Assembly: GCA_024291935.2 (NCBI GenBank)
Contig: CM044311.1
Span: 18,685,001-18,749,000, forward strand
DNA length: 64,000 nt
DNA from: Okapia johnstoni
Lineage: Eukaryota; Chordata; Mammalia; Artiodactyla; Giraffidae
Direction: 5' to 3'
The position numbers were made by a program, and so were the translations under genes. Shown here one piece after another: positions 1 through 11,752 of the stretch; the first letter of the stretch is position 1, and every line of letters begins with the position of its first letter. The notes beneath the pieces were generated by a model. It ran no database searches. It was not told the DNA's origin and saw nothing but the letters and a program-made list of their open reading frames with translations.

Positions 1-295
1 AGTGGAAGTGACAAATAGATTTAAGGGACTAGACCTGATAGACAGAGTGCCTGATGAACTATGGACAGAGGTTCGTGACATTGTACAGGAGACAGGGATC
101 AAGACAATCCCCATGGAAAATAAATGCAAAAAAGCAAAATGGCTATCTGAGGAGGCCTTACAAATAGCTGGGAAGAGAAGAGAAGTGAAAAGCAAAGGAG
201 AAAAGGAAAGACATTCCCATCTGAATGCAGAGTTCCAAAGAATAGCAAGGAGAGATAAGAAAGCCTTCCTCAGCAATCAATGCAAAGAAATAGAG
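1..295 (+). mobile_element. BovB (RTE) LINE internal fragment
   Basis: The translation [20 protein letters not shown] ... [17 protein letters not shown] ... [19 protein letters not shown] is the BovB segment between endonuclease and reverse transcriptase. It aligns with the copies at 3218-3679 and 59145-59400 on the other strand. It is open at the left window edge and stops abruptly at an L1 sequence, without the BovB 3' end. Confidence 0.85.
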
Positions 296-735
296 GAAAT
301 GGAATATTACTCAGCCATAAAAGGAAAAAATATTCGATCATTTGTTGAGATGTGGATGGACCTAGATAAAATATCATATATTAACACATATATATGGAAT
401 TGAGAAAAGTGGTATGGATGAATCTATCTGCAGGGCAGGACTAGAGATGCAGATGTAGATAACCAACAGGTGCACCAATGGGTGGGTGGGATGAATTGGG
501 AGATTGGGATTGATGCATGTACACTACCATGTGTGAAACAGAGAGCTAGTGGGAACCTGCTGTATAGCACAGGGTGCTCAGCTCAGTGCTTTGTGGTGAC
601 CTAGGTGGGTGGGGTGGAGGGAGAAGGAGGCCCACGAAGGAGGGGTTACATTATGTATAAACCTGATTCACTTGGCTATACATCAGAAATTAACACAACA
701 TTGTAAAGCAATTATACCCCAATTTTTAAAAAGAG
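296..735 (+). mobile_element. Ruminant L1 3' end
   Basis: It begins with atggaatattactcagcc and continues through the familiar L1 3' UTR text (gggaacctgctgtatagcac, gtaaagcaattatacccc). It is 5' truncated and ends in only a short A-rich tail. It abuts BovB directly at about 295. Confidence 0.8.
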
Positions 736-744
736 GGGAACCTC

Positions 745-960
745 AGAAAGTTCTCCTGCCTTCTTTCTTGACATATGAAGACATAGTGAGAAGTCAGGCC
801 GTCTGCAATCTGAAAAAGGGTTCTTACCAGAATCTGATCATGTTAGCATCCTGACCTTGGATTTCCAGCCTGTAGGTCTGTGAGACATTAATGTCTGTTG
901 TTTATAAGCCACCTGGTCTATGGTGTTCTGTTATAGCAGCCTGAACAGACTAATACAGTA
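745..960 (+). mobile_element. MLT1-type LTR fragment (ERVL-MaLR)
   Basis: It carries the typical 3' half of the LTR: the gtctgcaatctg region, catcctgacc...ttccagcctg, the tctgttgtttataagccacc motif and the terminal gcagcctgaacagactaatac. It is an ancient, decayed retroviral-like LTR with no coding sequence. Confidence 0.65.
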
Positions 961-1262
961 CTGCCGGAAACAGCGAGATGCCCTCTCACATATTGTTGGT
1001 GGACAGGCAAACTGGTGTAATTGAGATAAAAGGTACAATTGATAAAGGAAGCAGTGGCTTTGTGTAAAAGTTCTGAAATATATACGGAATAAGATTTTTT
1101 TTTAAGGGGTGAAAACCTTGATGACAATGAGCAGCATAACTGTGGAATGGATCCCACTGGCAACTACAGCACCAGGGGTGAACATAGAGAAAGGGGTCTG
1201 CACCCAGTCCCCGGCTTACGGCAAAAATGTAACCACAGGAGCACAAAAAAAAGTGGAGAATT
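961..1262. other. No gene or clear repeat
   Basis: About 300 bp of unassigned sequence. Short open frames here show no recognisable domain. Confidence 0.4.
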
Positions 1263-1337
1263 GAGAGACTTCCCTGCGGGTCCAGTGACTAAGACTCCGT
1301 GCTCCCAATACAGGGGCCACAGGTTCAATCCTTCCTT
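1263..1337 (+). mobile_element. CHR-type SINE fragment (tRNA-Glu-derived)
   Basis: Gacttccctgcgggtccagt and the following B-box-like ggttcaatcc match the 5' tRNA-like part of ruminant CHR SINEs (compare 51355-51500). It stops where the minus-strand BovB begins. Confidence 0.6.
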
Positions 1338-3735
1338 TAGGATGGACTGGTTGGATCTGCTTGCAGTCCAAGGGACTCTCAAGAGTCTTCTCCAACACCA
1401 CAAATCAAAAGCATCAATTCTTAGGTGATCAGCTTTTTTTAATAGTCCAACTCTCACATCCATACATTACTACTGGAAAAACCATAGCTTTGACTAGACA
1501 GACCTTTGTTGGCAAAGTAATGTCTTTGCTTTTTAATAAGCTGTCTAGGTTGGTCATAGCTTTTCTTCCAAAGAGGAAGCATCTTTTAATTTCATGGCTG
1601 CAGTCACCATCTGCAGTAATTCTGGAGCCCAAGAAAATAAAATCTGTCACTGTTTCCATTGTTTCGCCATCTATTTGCCATGAAGTAGTGGGACTGGATG
1701 TCATGACCTTAGTTTTCTGAATGTTGAGTTTTAAGACAAATTTTTCACTCTCTTCTTTCACTTTCATCAAAAGGCTCTTTAGTTCTTCATTGCTTTCTGT
1801 CATAAAGTTGGTGTCATCTGTGAATCTGAGGTTATTGATATTTCTCCTGGCAATCTTGATTCCAGCTTGTGCTTCGTCCAGTCCAGCATTTCTTGTGATG
1901 TACTCTGCATATAAGTTAAATGAGCAGGGTGACAATATACAGCCTTGACTTACTTCTTTCCCAATTTGGAACCAGTCTATTGTTCGATGTCCAGTTCTAA
2001 CTTTTGCTCCTTGGCTTGCATACAGATTTCTCAGGAGGCAGGTAAGATGTCTGGTATTCCCATCTTTTGAAGAATTTTCCACAGTTTGTAATGATCCACA
2101 CAGTCAAAGGCTTTGGCATAATCAATAAAGCAACAGTAGATGTTTTTCTGGAACTCTTTTGCTTTTCCTATGATCGAATGGCAGAGACATTACTTTGCCA
2201 ACAAAAGTCTGTCTAGTCAAGGCTATGTTTTTCCAGTAGTCATGTATGGATGTGAGAGTTGGACTGTGAAGAAAGCTGAGTGCCGAAGAACTGATGCTTT
2301 TGAACTGTGGTGTTGGAGAAGACTCTTGAGAGTCCCTTGGACTGCAAGGAGATCCAAACAGTCCATCCTAAAGGAAATCAGCCCTGGGTGTTCATTGGAA
2401 GGACTGATGCTGAAGCTGAAACTCCAATACTTTGGCCACCTGATGCAAAGAGTTGACTCATTGGAAAAGACCCTGATGCTGGGAAGGATTGGAGGCAGGA
2501 GGAGAAGGGGATGACAGACGACAAGATGGCTAGATGGCATCACCGACTCGATGGACATGAGTTTGGGTAAACTCTGGGAGTTGGTGGTGGACAGGGAGGC
2601 CTAATGTGCTACGATTCATGGGGTTGCAAAGGGTCGGACATGACTGAGCGACTGAACTGAACTGATGATCCAATGGATATTGGCAGTTTGATCTCTGGTT
2701 CCTCTGCCTTATATAAATCCACCTTGAACATCTGGAAGTTCATGGTTCACGTACTATTGAAGCTGGCTTGGAGAATTTTGAGCATTACTTTGCTAGCATG
2801 TGAGATGAGTGCGATTGTGTGGTAGTTTGAACATTGTTTGGCATTACCTTTCTTTGGGATTGGAATGAAAACTGACCTTTTCCAGTCCTGTGGCCACTGC
2901 TGAGTTTTCCAAATTTGTTGCAATATTGAGTGCAGCCCTTTCACAGCATCATCTTTTAGGATTTGAAATAGCTCAACTGGAATTCCATCACCTCCACTAG
3001 CTTTGTTCATAATCATGCTTCCTAAGGCCCACCTGACTTTGTATTCTAGGATGTCTGGCTCTAGGTGAGTGATCACACCATTGTGGTTATCTGGGTCATG
3101 AAGATCTTTTTTGTACAGATCTTCTGTGTATTCTTGCCACCTCTCCTTACTATCTTCTGTTTCTGTTAGGTCCATACCATTTTTATCCTTTATTGTGCCC
3201 ATCTTTGCATAAAATGTTCACTTGGTATCCGTAGTTTTCTTGAAGAGATCTCTAGTCTTTCCCATTCTGTTGTTTTCCTCTATTTCTCTGCATTGATCAC
3301 TGAGGAAGGCTTTCTTATCTCTCCTTGATATTCTTTGGAATTCTGCATTCAAATGCATATTTCTTTCCTTTTCTCCTTTGCCTTTAGCTTCTCTTCTCTT
3401 CTCAGTTATTTGTAAGGCCTCCTCAGACAGCCATTTTGCCTTTTTGCATTTCTTTTTCTTGGGGATGGTCTTGATCCCTGGCTCCTGTACAATGTCACGA
3501 ACCTCCATCCATAGCTCTTCAGGCACTCTGTCTATCAGATCTAACCCCTTGAATACATTTTTCACTTCCATTATATAATCATAAGGGAATTGATTTAGGT
3601 CATACATGAATGGTCTAGTGGTTTCCCCTACTTTCTTTAAGTCTGAATTTGGTAATATGGAGTTCATGATCTGAGCCACAGTCAGCTCCTGGTCTTGTTT
3701 TTGCTGATGGTATAGAGCTTCTCCATCTTTGGCTA
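1338..3735 (-). mobile_element. BovB LINE, degenerate, interrupted at 2170-2670
   Basis: The minus strand encodes BovB from the linker ([15 protein letters not shown], 3550) through [15 protein letters not shown] (about 3000) and the RT core (1429-2082) to [15 protein letters not shown]. The RT catalytic box reads FTDD instead of YADD. Multiple frameshifts and stops make it dead. The 3' end after the [11 protein letters not shown] region is missing. A plus-strand BovB 3' fragment splits it at 2176-2664. Confidence 0.85.
2176..2664 (+). mobile_element. Nested BovB 3'-end insertion
   Basis: A 5'-truncated BovB from gagacattactttgcc to the terminal gactgaactgaactg sits in opposite orientation inside the older BovB. 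It is flanked by the direct repeat atgatc (2170-2175 and 2665-2670), and the host BovB reads continuously across the gap once it is removed. Confidence 0.85.
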
Positions 3736-3931
3736 CAAAGATACCTGGGCCTTTTTCAGTTTGGTGCTATCAGTGAAGCTGTTGTATATGTCATTTTAAG
3801 GGCATGTTTTCATTTCTCTTGGGTAGAATGTGGCAGTGGAATTGGCAGGTCTTGTGTAAAGCACATGTCTCTCTTAATAGGATTGTGCCAAATTGTTTTC
3901 AAAGTCCTTGTGCCATGCTCATCCTCGTGCT

Positions 3932-4138
3932 CAGCTACTCAGTCATGTCTGACTCTTTGTAACTGCATGGACTGTAGTCCACCAGGCCCCTCTGTCCATG
4001 GAATTTTCCAGGCAAGAAAACTGCAATAGGTTGCCATGCCCTCCTCCAGGGGATCTTCCTGACCCAGGGATCAAACATGTGTCTCTTGTGTTTCCTGCAT
4101 TGGCATTCTTTACCTCTGAGACATCAAGGAAACCCCCA
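3932..4138 (-). mobile_element. Bov-tA SINE
   Basis: The reverse complement gives a tRNA-like head, then the Bov-A body (actccagtattcttgcc-like) and the terminal gactgag tail. About 200 bp, diverged. Confidence 0.85.
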
Positions 4139-4149
4139 TACTACACTTG

Positions 4150-4990
4150 ATCTTAGTCAAAACGCTGAGAAATGATTTTTTAAGCAATTTTTGTGTCCTG
4201 GTAAATCTTTATCTCCACTTCTAGATTGTTTTAGAAGTTCTGTTTTCTTTTCAAAGTTTTCTAGTTTTAACTTTCATATGCAGATTAGTAAATTATGCAG
4301 AGTTAATCTTCATGAGTGGTAAGAGTTGAGGATCAGTTTTGTTCACGCAGATACCCAATTGTTTCTGAACAACTTGTCAAAAAGACTGTCCTTTCACCAA
4401 ATATTATTTTAGCACCTTTGTCAAAAACTAACTGACCACATAAGTGAGTGGTCTACTTTTGGACTCTCTGTTTTATTCCATTGATCCTTACTTCAACACT
4501 ACAGTGTCATGAATATTTTATTTTATGTCAGAAATCAGGTAGGGTAAATCTTTCATTTTTGTCCAAAATGGTCTTGGCTATTCTAGGTATTTTGTAATGA
4601 GACTTCAGATAAATTCACAATTCACAATCTGTAGAATCAGTTCATTAATTTCTACCAAAAAAAAAGTCTAAGGAATTTTGATTAAGGAAGCATAGAATCT
4701 ATATATAAATTTGGGAAGAATTGTTATCTTAAGACTACTGAATCTTCCCACCCAATGACATGGTGTATTTGTCCATTAACTTATGTCTTCTTCCAGCAGT
4801 ATTTTGTAGTTATCAGCACACAAATCTTGCACAAAGTTTTTTCAATTTATCTTTCAGGGTATAAAGTTCTGTCTGCTGTTATAAATGGAATTCTTCATTT
4901 TAACTTCATTCTCCAATTATTTCCCTCTAGTTTTTAGAAATATAATTGATTTTTGTTCATTGACTTCTTTCCTGTAAATGTGCAAAATTT
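4150..4990 (-). mobile_element. Ancient L1 (ORF2 region, antisense to +)
   Basis: T-rich plus-strand text such as attccattgatcc, tcttggctattctaggtatt and ttttgtagttatcagc is the usual reverse complement of mammalian L1 ORF2 upstream of the RT core. It is heavily decayed. Confidence 0.55.
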
Positions 4991-6660
4991 GCATACATAT
5001 TAGTTAGGAGCAATAAGTCAACAAAAAGAAAATTAGAAAACAACTAGAAAGATTGGGAAAGAACATGTATTTTTAACCCATTAATTATTTTAAAATCTTT
5101 CTTTCTGAAAAAGTCTTATAGTCTGTGAATTATGACATACAGTAAACTGCAATTTGAAGTCCATGATTTTTTTTTTTAATTTAAAAGTGATACTAGAAGG
5201 ATAATGACTCTCTACTGAAGTAGGATTTATAGAATCCAGGGTTTGAAAGAACCTTAAATGACCTAGTCCAACTAACTTCTACATTTTCTCAACCAAATTC
5301 TTATACTACCTGGGATCAAACTCCTTCAGAGGTAGGAAATTCCTTTTGCTCCATCCGCTTCATCTTTGGTTGGCACATTAAGAATATTCTTAATTTGAGC
5401 TCAAAGATGTCTCTCTGATGATTCTATTCACTTCTTTGAAAATGTATGATATGACATAAGGGTTGGCATTCAACTGGCACATGCATACTGGTACAATGTA
5501 CTAATTGTTAAAATATTCAAGTATGTTATTAAATAACCACTCTACACTGAGTCCACACTACTGCCGGTAGGCACTCCGGGACCACTTCATAATGGGGGAA
5601 CTAAATGACCCAGTAGAGGGCCCCAGGGCTCTATGCTGAAAATATGACCTGTATCCCTTCTGAAATTTCCATGACTGCTGTACTTGGCATTTTTAACATC
5701 ATCCTTGCTTGTACCTCTACCACATAGAAGCCTGTTACTTTGTTTCAAAACCTGTTACTTTGTTTGAGCTTGTTACTTTGCTCAAAAATCTGGTTAATCA
5801 AAGAATGATGCATCACCTTGGAGTTTTGAGGTTATTCTGCAGCATTGCAAGCACTACCACAAACCTACTTAATCATAATCTACATTTTAGTGAGACCTCC
5901 AGATGATTCATATGCAAACTTCATTTGATTTGTGCTATCTTAGATCTTGCTTCTAGGTTGGTGCTTGTAACCTAGTGGAAATTCAAAGCCATGGCAGTAA
6001 TGAGTGCTTAGAAAGTAGTGGATACTTAACAACCAGTACTTGATTATTTTAACAACTAGTACTTTGTATGTAACAGCTGAATGACATCTCTTGGGTTGTT
6101 TGATAAATTTTAGGAGACGTGAATAGAATCTTCAGGGAGACAGCTTTGAATTGGTAGATTAATAATGTAGAGAGGGAGAGGGGAGTTCATCAAAGCATCT
6201 AAATCCTTGAGAAGGCAAAATGTTCTGAGTGCACTAAGAGGAACTGGTCTTTGAAAGAAGGAAGAAATAGGTAGGAAGAAGCCAATGCAGAAGCAGGAGG
6301 TTTGAAGGTTGGGTAGCAGGATGGCAGGATGGATTTTGAGAAGGTAAGGTAAGATGGATTTTGTCATTTCAGTGAAACTTGAGGGAGTTTGTCAGCTGAA
6401 ATGGGTGGGCAGGAGAATATGGAGGTTTAATCAAAAAGAAGAGGCTGATGAATTAGTCATTTCAGTGGGTAGACAGCCTTATTAGAAAAATGTTGGTAGA
6501 TTCCTGGACAGCTTGAGTGTGTTTGAATGTTGTACACATGAACTAAAAGAGAAATCAGTCAGCCCGTTTGGATGTTCAAGAGCTAGTCTGAGGATGGCAG
6601 ATGGTAGACTGCAGCCAGGGCTGGGATTCTGTTAGCCAGATACAGCAGAAAGTGGAAAAA
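4991..6660. other. Gene-free sequence, no clear repeats
   Basis: AT-rich unique-looking DNA. A short direct repeat of cctgttactttgtttcaa/gag type occurs at 5731-5770. No open frame carries a recognisable domain. Confidence 0.4.
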
Positions 6661-6665
6661 ATAAG

Positions 6666-6862
6666 GGCATGCTAAGTTGCTTCTTTCGTGTCCAACTTTT
6701 TGCTCTCCCACGGATCTGCCAGGCTCCTCTGTCCATGGGATTCTCCAGGCGAGACTACCAGAGTGGGTTCCCATGACATTCTTCAGGGGATCTTCCCAAC
6801 CCAGGGATTGAACCCAGGCCTCCATTGCAGGCAGATTCTTTACCATCTGAGCCACAAGTCGA
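6666..6862 (-). mobile_element. Bov-tA SINE
   Basis: Same architecture as the other minus-strand Bov-tA copies: gattctccaggcgagact and gggatcttcccaacccaggg are the reverse complement of the body and the B box. Confidence 0.85.
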
Positions 6863-7449
6863 GGCCATTGCAAGAATTTTCCTTACATCATTCAAGATAG
6901 ATGAAGGGGGAAGTAAATACAAAAATGTCCATTTCATGAAGGTGCTTGGTCAGTATATGCATATGCATGAAGGGGTTTGAACAGGAGAATTTAATATAGA
7001 ATTAGAGCAAAAGTCAACAGAGTGCAAACTTTAGTTGACTGAAGTCACAAGAGTCAGAAAAAGTCAACATCATCATGGTGGTTGAGGACTTCAGGCTAAT
7101 CCTTACCACTGAAACAGAACTGGGAGTCTTTGCAATTGATTTATTTATTATCTTTGCTGTTGTTACTTCTCTTGCTTGATAGCAGCTTGTTGCTGCCTTC
7201 TTTTGTTTCCTTAAGATCATTAATTACTGAGACTTGTAAGAGGACAAACACTGTACCCAGGCTTAGATCACAAAATGGCTTAGGACAAAAATGGTTTCTC
7301 TTATGTCAACAAAGCCATGCCTGGTTCTCTTTCTCCAGGGACTCCATACCCTATCAGTTTACAGTAATTTGTGTTGAAAGGCTTAAGTATGACATCAAGA
7401 GGTTCAAGTGGAGAAGAAGTCAAGGAACTGAGAGACCATGGTGCTAGCT

Positions 7450-7610
7450 GGGACACTTACAGAGATTTTATTTAACGTTTCTATGATGGAAAACTTTCAG
7501 CATATACAAAAGCAGAGAGAAGGGTATAATAAACCTCCATGTATACATCACCCACCTTCAACAATTATCAACTCATGTCCAACCTGCTTTTATCAGTGGA
7601 AGAAAACCCA
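7450..7610 (-). mobile_element. Possible ancient L1 3' UTR remnant
   Basis: Text such as catatacaaaagcagagaga and caacaattatcaactcatg resembles 3' regions of old mammalian L1. I am unsure of family and orientation. Confidence 0.3.
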
Positions 7611-7741
7611 AACACCACATCTTGATATCTGTGAATATACCAGAATGCACCTGTAAAAAACAAGGAGTCCTTTTAAAAAAAAAAAATCCATGTTACATCA
7701 TCACATTTAAAACAACTAACAATAACTACATAATATCTTTG

Positions 7742-7922
7742 TGATGTTATGGACTGTAACCTACCAGCTCCTCTATCCATGGGATTCTCCAGGCAAGAAT
7801 ACTGGAGTGGGTTGCCAAGCCTGCCTCCAGGGGATCTTCCCGAGTCAGGGATCGAACCTGAGTCTCCTAGTCTCCTGCATTGGCAGTTAGGTTCTTTATC
7901 ACTAGCGCCACCTGGGAAGCCC
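7742..7922 (-). mobile_element. Bov-tA SINE, lacks the 3' tail
   Basis: Runs from atggactgtaacctaccag to cacctgggaagccc (the tRNA-like head on the minus strand). Confidence 0.85.
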
Positions 7923-8845
7923 ACATATCATAACAGCATCAAATACCCAATCAGTCACAGTGATGGTTGAAATTGCTGATCGCCATGACAGGAATTGATG
8001 TGGCGATACAGGCTGATGGAGGGACCGATTCCCAAAGCAGGAGGAGGAAGGGCACAGAAGTCAGCAGGGACAGCAGGAAAGAATGGCGAGATTTTCAAGT
8101 CAGGTAGCCTAAACCTCAAAAGTGCAGGCTCTTCTTTTGCTTCCAAGAAAGGTGGAGAAATGGCTTGGAAGTGGCAGTGAGAAGCAAAGAGGACAGCTTT
8201 GAGTCTCATAATAGTCTCACCCTGAGAAACAAGGAATGTGAGAGCAAAAATAGTCTCCACTCGAGAGTTACAAAGGGAGAAGGGATTTCACGGGGAGAGC
8301 CAAGTTTCCCATGAATTCGGGAAGCCAAAGAAACATTTATCAAAGCGATGGGAGGTATGAGGATCTGCTGATTGCAGACCTGGAGGGCGTAGTGAATAAT
8401 ATGAACGTGGGTGAGAATAAGGGTACAGAGGATCAAGTTAGATTTATGGGGAGATGTTTTGGACATTGTGGGTCACGATTAGGGTGATGATACATCCCAT
8501 TTTCTCAAGACTGTCTCCATTTATATCTGTCATCCTGACATGCAATTTACTATATGTCCAGGTTCAGCTCATAAATTGTGTGATCTCCCTAGTCATAAAG
8601 GTTGACTGAAGTCTGTTCTCCAGACAGTGGTTGAGTGAGCCAGTGTGCCCAGAATGGTGGGTTGGTTCCCAGGGCGAGCCTGTTCTAGTTCCGTATAACT
8701 CTGGGGTGAAGACCACCCTGCATGCGGGGATGGCCTTTTCTCCATCAGTGAGTACATTTGGTGTGGAAAATGCTAAGCTTTTGATCCAGAAATTCTGAAG
8801 TTGAGAGTCTGTCCCTAAGGCGATAATCAATACTGCAAAGACTGA
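7923..8845. other. Gene-free sequence, no clear repeats
   Basis: Mixed-composition DNA with several short open frames on both strands, none with a recognisable domain. Confidence 0.4.
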
Positions 8846-9164
8846 AGTGAAGTGGAGTGAAAGTCGCTCAGTTGTGTCCGACTCTTCACCACCCCATGGA
8901 CTATACAGTCCATGGAATTCTCCAGGCCAGAATACTAGAGTGGGTAGCCTCTCCCTTCTCCAGGGGGTCTTCCCAACCCAGGGACAGAACCCAGGTCTCC
9001 CACAGTGCAGGCAGATTCTTTACCAGCTGAGCCACAAGGGAAGCCCAAGAATACTGGAGTGGGTAGCCTATCCCTTCTCCAGAGGATCTTCCCAACCCAG
9101 GGATCAAACTGGGGTCTCCTGAATTGCAGACGTATTCTTTATCCATTGAACTATGAGGTAAGCC
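8846..9164 (-). mobile_element. Tandem Bov-tA SINE (two tRNA-like units)
   Basis: Two successive tRNA-related units (8960-9042 and 9075-9160) share one Bov-A body and tail (agtgaaagtcgctcagt at 8857). The second unit follows directly on an aagaatactggagtggg linker. The same dimer layout recurs at 27089, 35706 and 36545. Confidence 0.8.
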
Positions 9165-9424
9165 CCAAAGATTACTTACCAACAAATTCTTGTTTCAGTA
9201 TTATTTACAAGAAGTTGTACTCCCCAGCATAAACAGAGAATAATTAACCATCTTTAAATGAATAGTTCTAATTCTCTCCTGGGGAATAAGCTACACAGAA
9301 TTATCCATGCATGAAATGTCTGAGTGTCAAATAACTACCTACAATTCTCGGCACATAGCATCCTGACCTTTCATTTGAAACTCACACGTGACGCCACTAG
9401 GGGAGGCACTGATATCAGTGCATT

Positions 9425-10205
9425 TTAAATGTGCACCATTTTTTTTTTTGAGCTTTTCTATTTTTCTTGAGCTAATTTTAATGCATATAATTTCTGGGAT
9501 AATTACAACCATATAATTTTTCAAATTTATTGGTATTAAATTGCTCCAAATATTTTCTCATGATTTCTGAATTCCTTATATTTTTATTTGTTCTCTTTCT
9601 TTTATTTGATCGAGCTCTAGTTTTTCGATTCTATTATTTGTTTTATATCTCATTCATTTCTACTCCCGTCTTTATTTCTATTCTTATACTTACCTTACTT
9701 ATTTATCTAGCTCTTGTGATAACTTTTTTCCAATCTTTCTTTTTTAATGAATATATTTAAGTACATAAGTTTACCTCTAAAAGTAGACATTTGAATTCCG
9801 CAAGTTTTGATAATTTATTCAGTTCTAAATTTTTTTTAATCTTCTTCTGGAAAGTCTTATGGAAGAAGTTTTTAGGACTGCAGCTTTTAAGTTTGGGTGT
9901 TTTAAAAAGTGATTTTATAAGAGCACATGGTTTATATCATATTAACTCTTCAACATTTGCTGAAATTTCTTAGTGATCCAGTGAGTGGTTAATTTTTGAA
10001 ATGTCCTATATAATTTTTGTTGGAGGCAGAGCTCTAAGTATCTATTAGATAAAGCTTGTTTATTTTGTAAATCTTCTGACCCTTAAAATTTTGATCTAAT
10101 TTATTGGCTTCTGATAGAGATATATGAAAGTCTACCACTAAGACTATGGTTTTGGTCCGTGTCTCCAGGTAATTCTATGAGACTATCCATCATTTAAGTC
10201 TGGGT
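9425..10205 (-). mobile_element. Ancient L1 (ORF2 region)
   Basis: T-rich plus strand with tacataagtttacctctaa, ttatgtaagcttg-like and ccactaagactatggt is characteristic of reverse-complement L1 ORF2. It continues beyond the SINE at 10215 toward 10528. Confidence 0.5.
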
Positions 10206-10214
10206 ATTGTTATA

Positions 10215-10415
10215 GGTATGCTCAGTTGCTTCAGTCATGTCCAATTCTTTGCAAGCCCATGGACTGAAACCCTCCAGGCTCCTTTGTCCATGGGATTCTC
10301 TAGGCAAGAATACTGGAGTGGGGTACCATTTCCTCCTCCAGGGGATCTTCCTGACCGAGGGATCAAACTTGTGTCTCCTGCATTGCAGGCAAATTCTTTA
10401 CTGGGAAAGCCTGGT
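10215..10415 (-). mobile_element. Bov-tA SINE inserted in L1
   Basis: Reverse complement of the Bov-tA body and tRNA-like head, from atgctcagttgcttcagt to the degraded head near 10415. Confidence 0.85.
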
Positions 10416-10534
10416 AGTTAAGGTCATAAATATTATATTTGCTCAACGGATTGCTTCTTCAATTATTAGAGAGTGGTCTTTTTTAACCCCTGTTATTTTT
10501 TGTCCTATATTTGATTTTGTATGGCAATAATATT

Positions 10535-11582
10535 TCTCAAGAGGCAGATCAGATGGTCTGGTACTCAAATACCAGACCACCTGACCTGCTTCCTGAGCAA
10601 TCTGTATGCAGGTCAGGAAGCAACAGTTAGAACTGGACATGGAACAACACACTGGTTCCAAATAGGAAAAGGAGTACGTCAAGGCTGTATATTGTCACCC
10701 TGCTTATTTAACTTCTATGCAGAGTACATCATGAGAAACGCTGGGCTGGAAGAAGCACAAGCTGGAATCAAGATTGCCGGGAGAAATATCAATAACCTCA
10801 GATATGCAGATGACACCACCCTTACGGCAGAAAGTGAAGAAGAACTAAAGAGCCTCTTGATGAAAGTGAAAGAGGAGAGTGAAAAAGTTGGCTTAAAGCT
10901 CAACATTCAGAAAACTAAGATCATGGCATCTGGTCCCATCACTTCATGGCAGATAGATGGGGAAACAGTGGAAATAGTGGCTGACTTTATTTTGGGGGGC
11001 TCCAAAATCACTGCAGATGGTGATTGCAGCCATGAAATTAAAAGACACTTACTCCTTGGAAGGAAACTTGTGACCAAACTAGACAGCATATTAAAAAGCA
11101 GAGACATTACTTTGCCAACAAAGGTCCATCTAGTCAAGGCTATGGTTTTTCCAGTGGTCATGTATGGATGTGAGAGTTGGACAGTGAAGAAAGCTGAGCG
11201 CCAAAAAATTGATGCTTTTGAACTGTGGTGTTGGAGAAGACTCTTGAGAGTCCCTTGGACTGCAAGGAGATCCAACCAGTCCATCCTAGAGGAGATCAGT
11301 CCTGGGTGTTCATTGGAAGGACTGATGTTGAAGCTGAAGCTCCAATACTTTGGCCACCTGATGCGAAGAGCTGACTCATTTGAAAAGACCCTGATGCTGG
11401 GAAAGATTGAGGGCAGGAGGAGAAGGGGATGACAGAGGATGAGATGGTTGGATGGCATCACCGACTCAATGGACATGAGTTTGAGTGAACTCCAGGAGTT
11501 GGTGATGGACAGGGAGGCCTGGCGTGTTGCAGTTCATGGGGTCACAAAAAGTCGGACATGACTGAGCGACTGAACTGAACTG
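10535..11582 (+). mobile_element. BovB LINE, 3' third, with a foldback at its 5' end
   Basis: It covers the RT core through the 3' terminus (gagcgactgaactgaactg). The direct repeat aatatt (10529-10534, 11583-11588) is a possible short target duplication, and L1 text resumes after it. The first 30 nt are a reverse-complement copy of the following 31 nt (see Part 2). Confidence 0.85.
10560..11432 (+). pseudogene. BovB reverse transcriptase fragment
   Basis: This is the longest open BovB frame in the flank, roughly 290 codons of element sequence. It shows [28 protein letters not shown], the catalytic RYADDTT box intact, [26 protein letters not shown] and the [19 protein letters not shown] thumb-like region, ending at a TGA in the 3' domain. 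It lacks the endonuclease and RT motifs 0-2, so it cannot be functional. The YADD box shows RT family membership; absence of the N-terminus shows 5' truncation. Confidence 0.85.
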
Positions 11583-11752
11583 AATATTGCCCTATTCATT
11601 CTATCATATGGCATTAATATTGCTACATTTCTTTCTTTGAAATTTTAATGAAGTATAGTTGACTCACAATGTTGTAAATGTGTTAATCTCTGCTGTACAG
11701 CAAAGCAATTCAGTTATATTTTATATATATATATATAAATATGCTTTTTCAT

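Noticed and set aside
10560..11432. Functional reverse transcriptase gene
   Set aside because: The YADD box is intact, but the endonuclease and the RT N-terminal motifs are absent. It is a truncated BovB.
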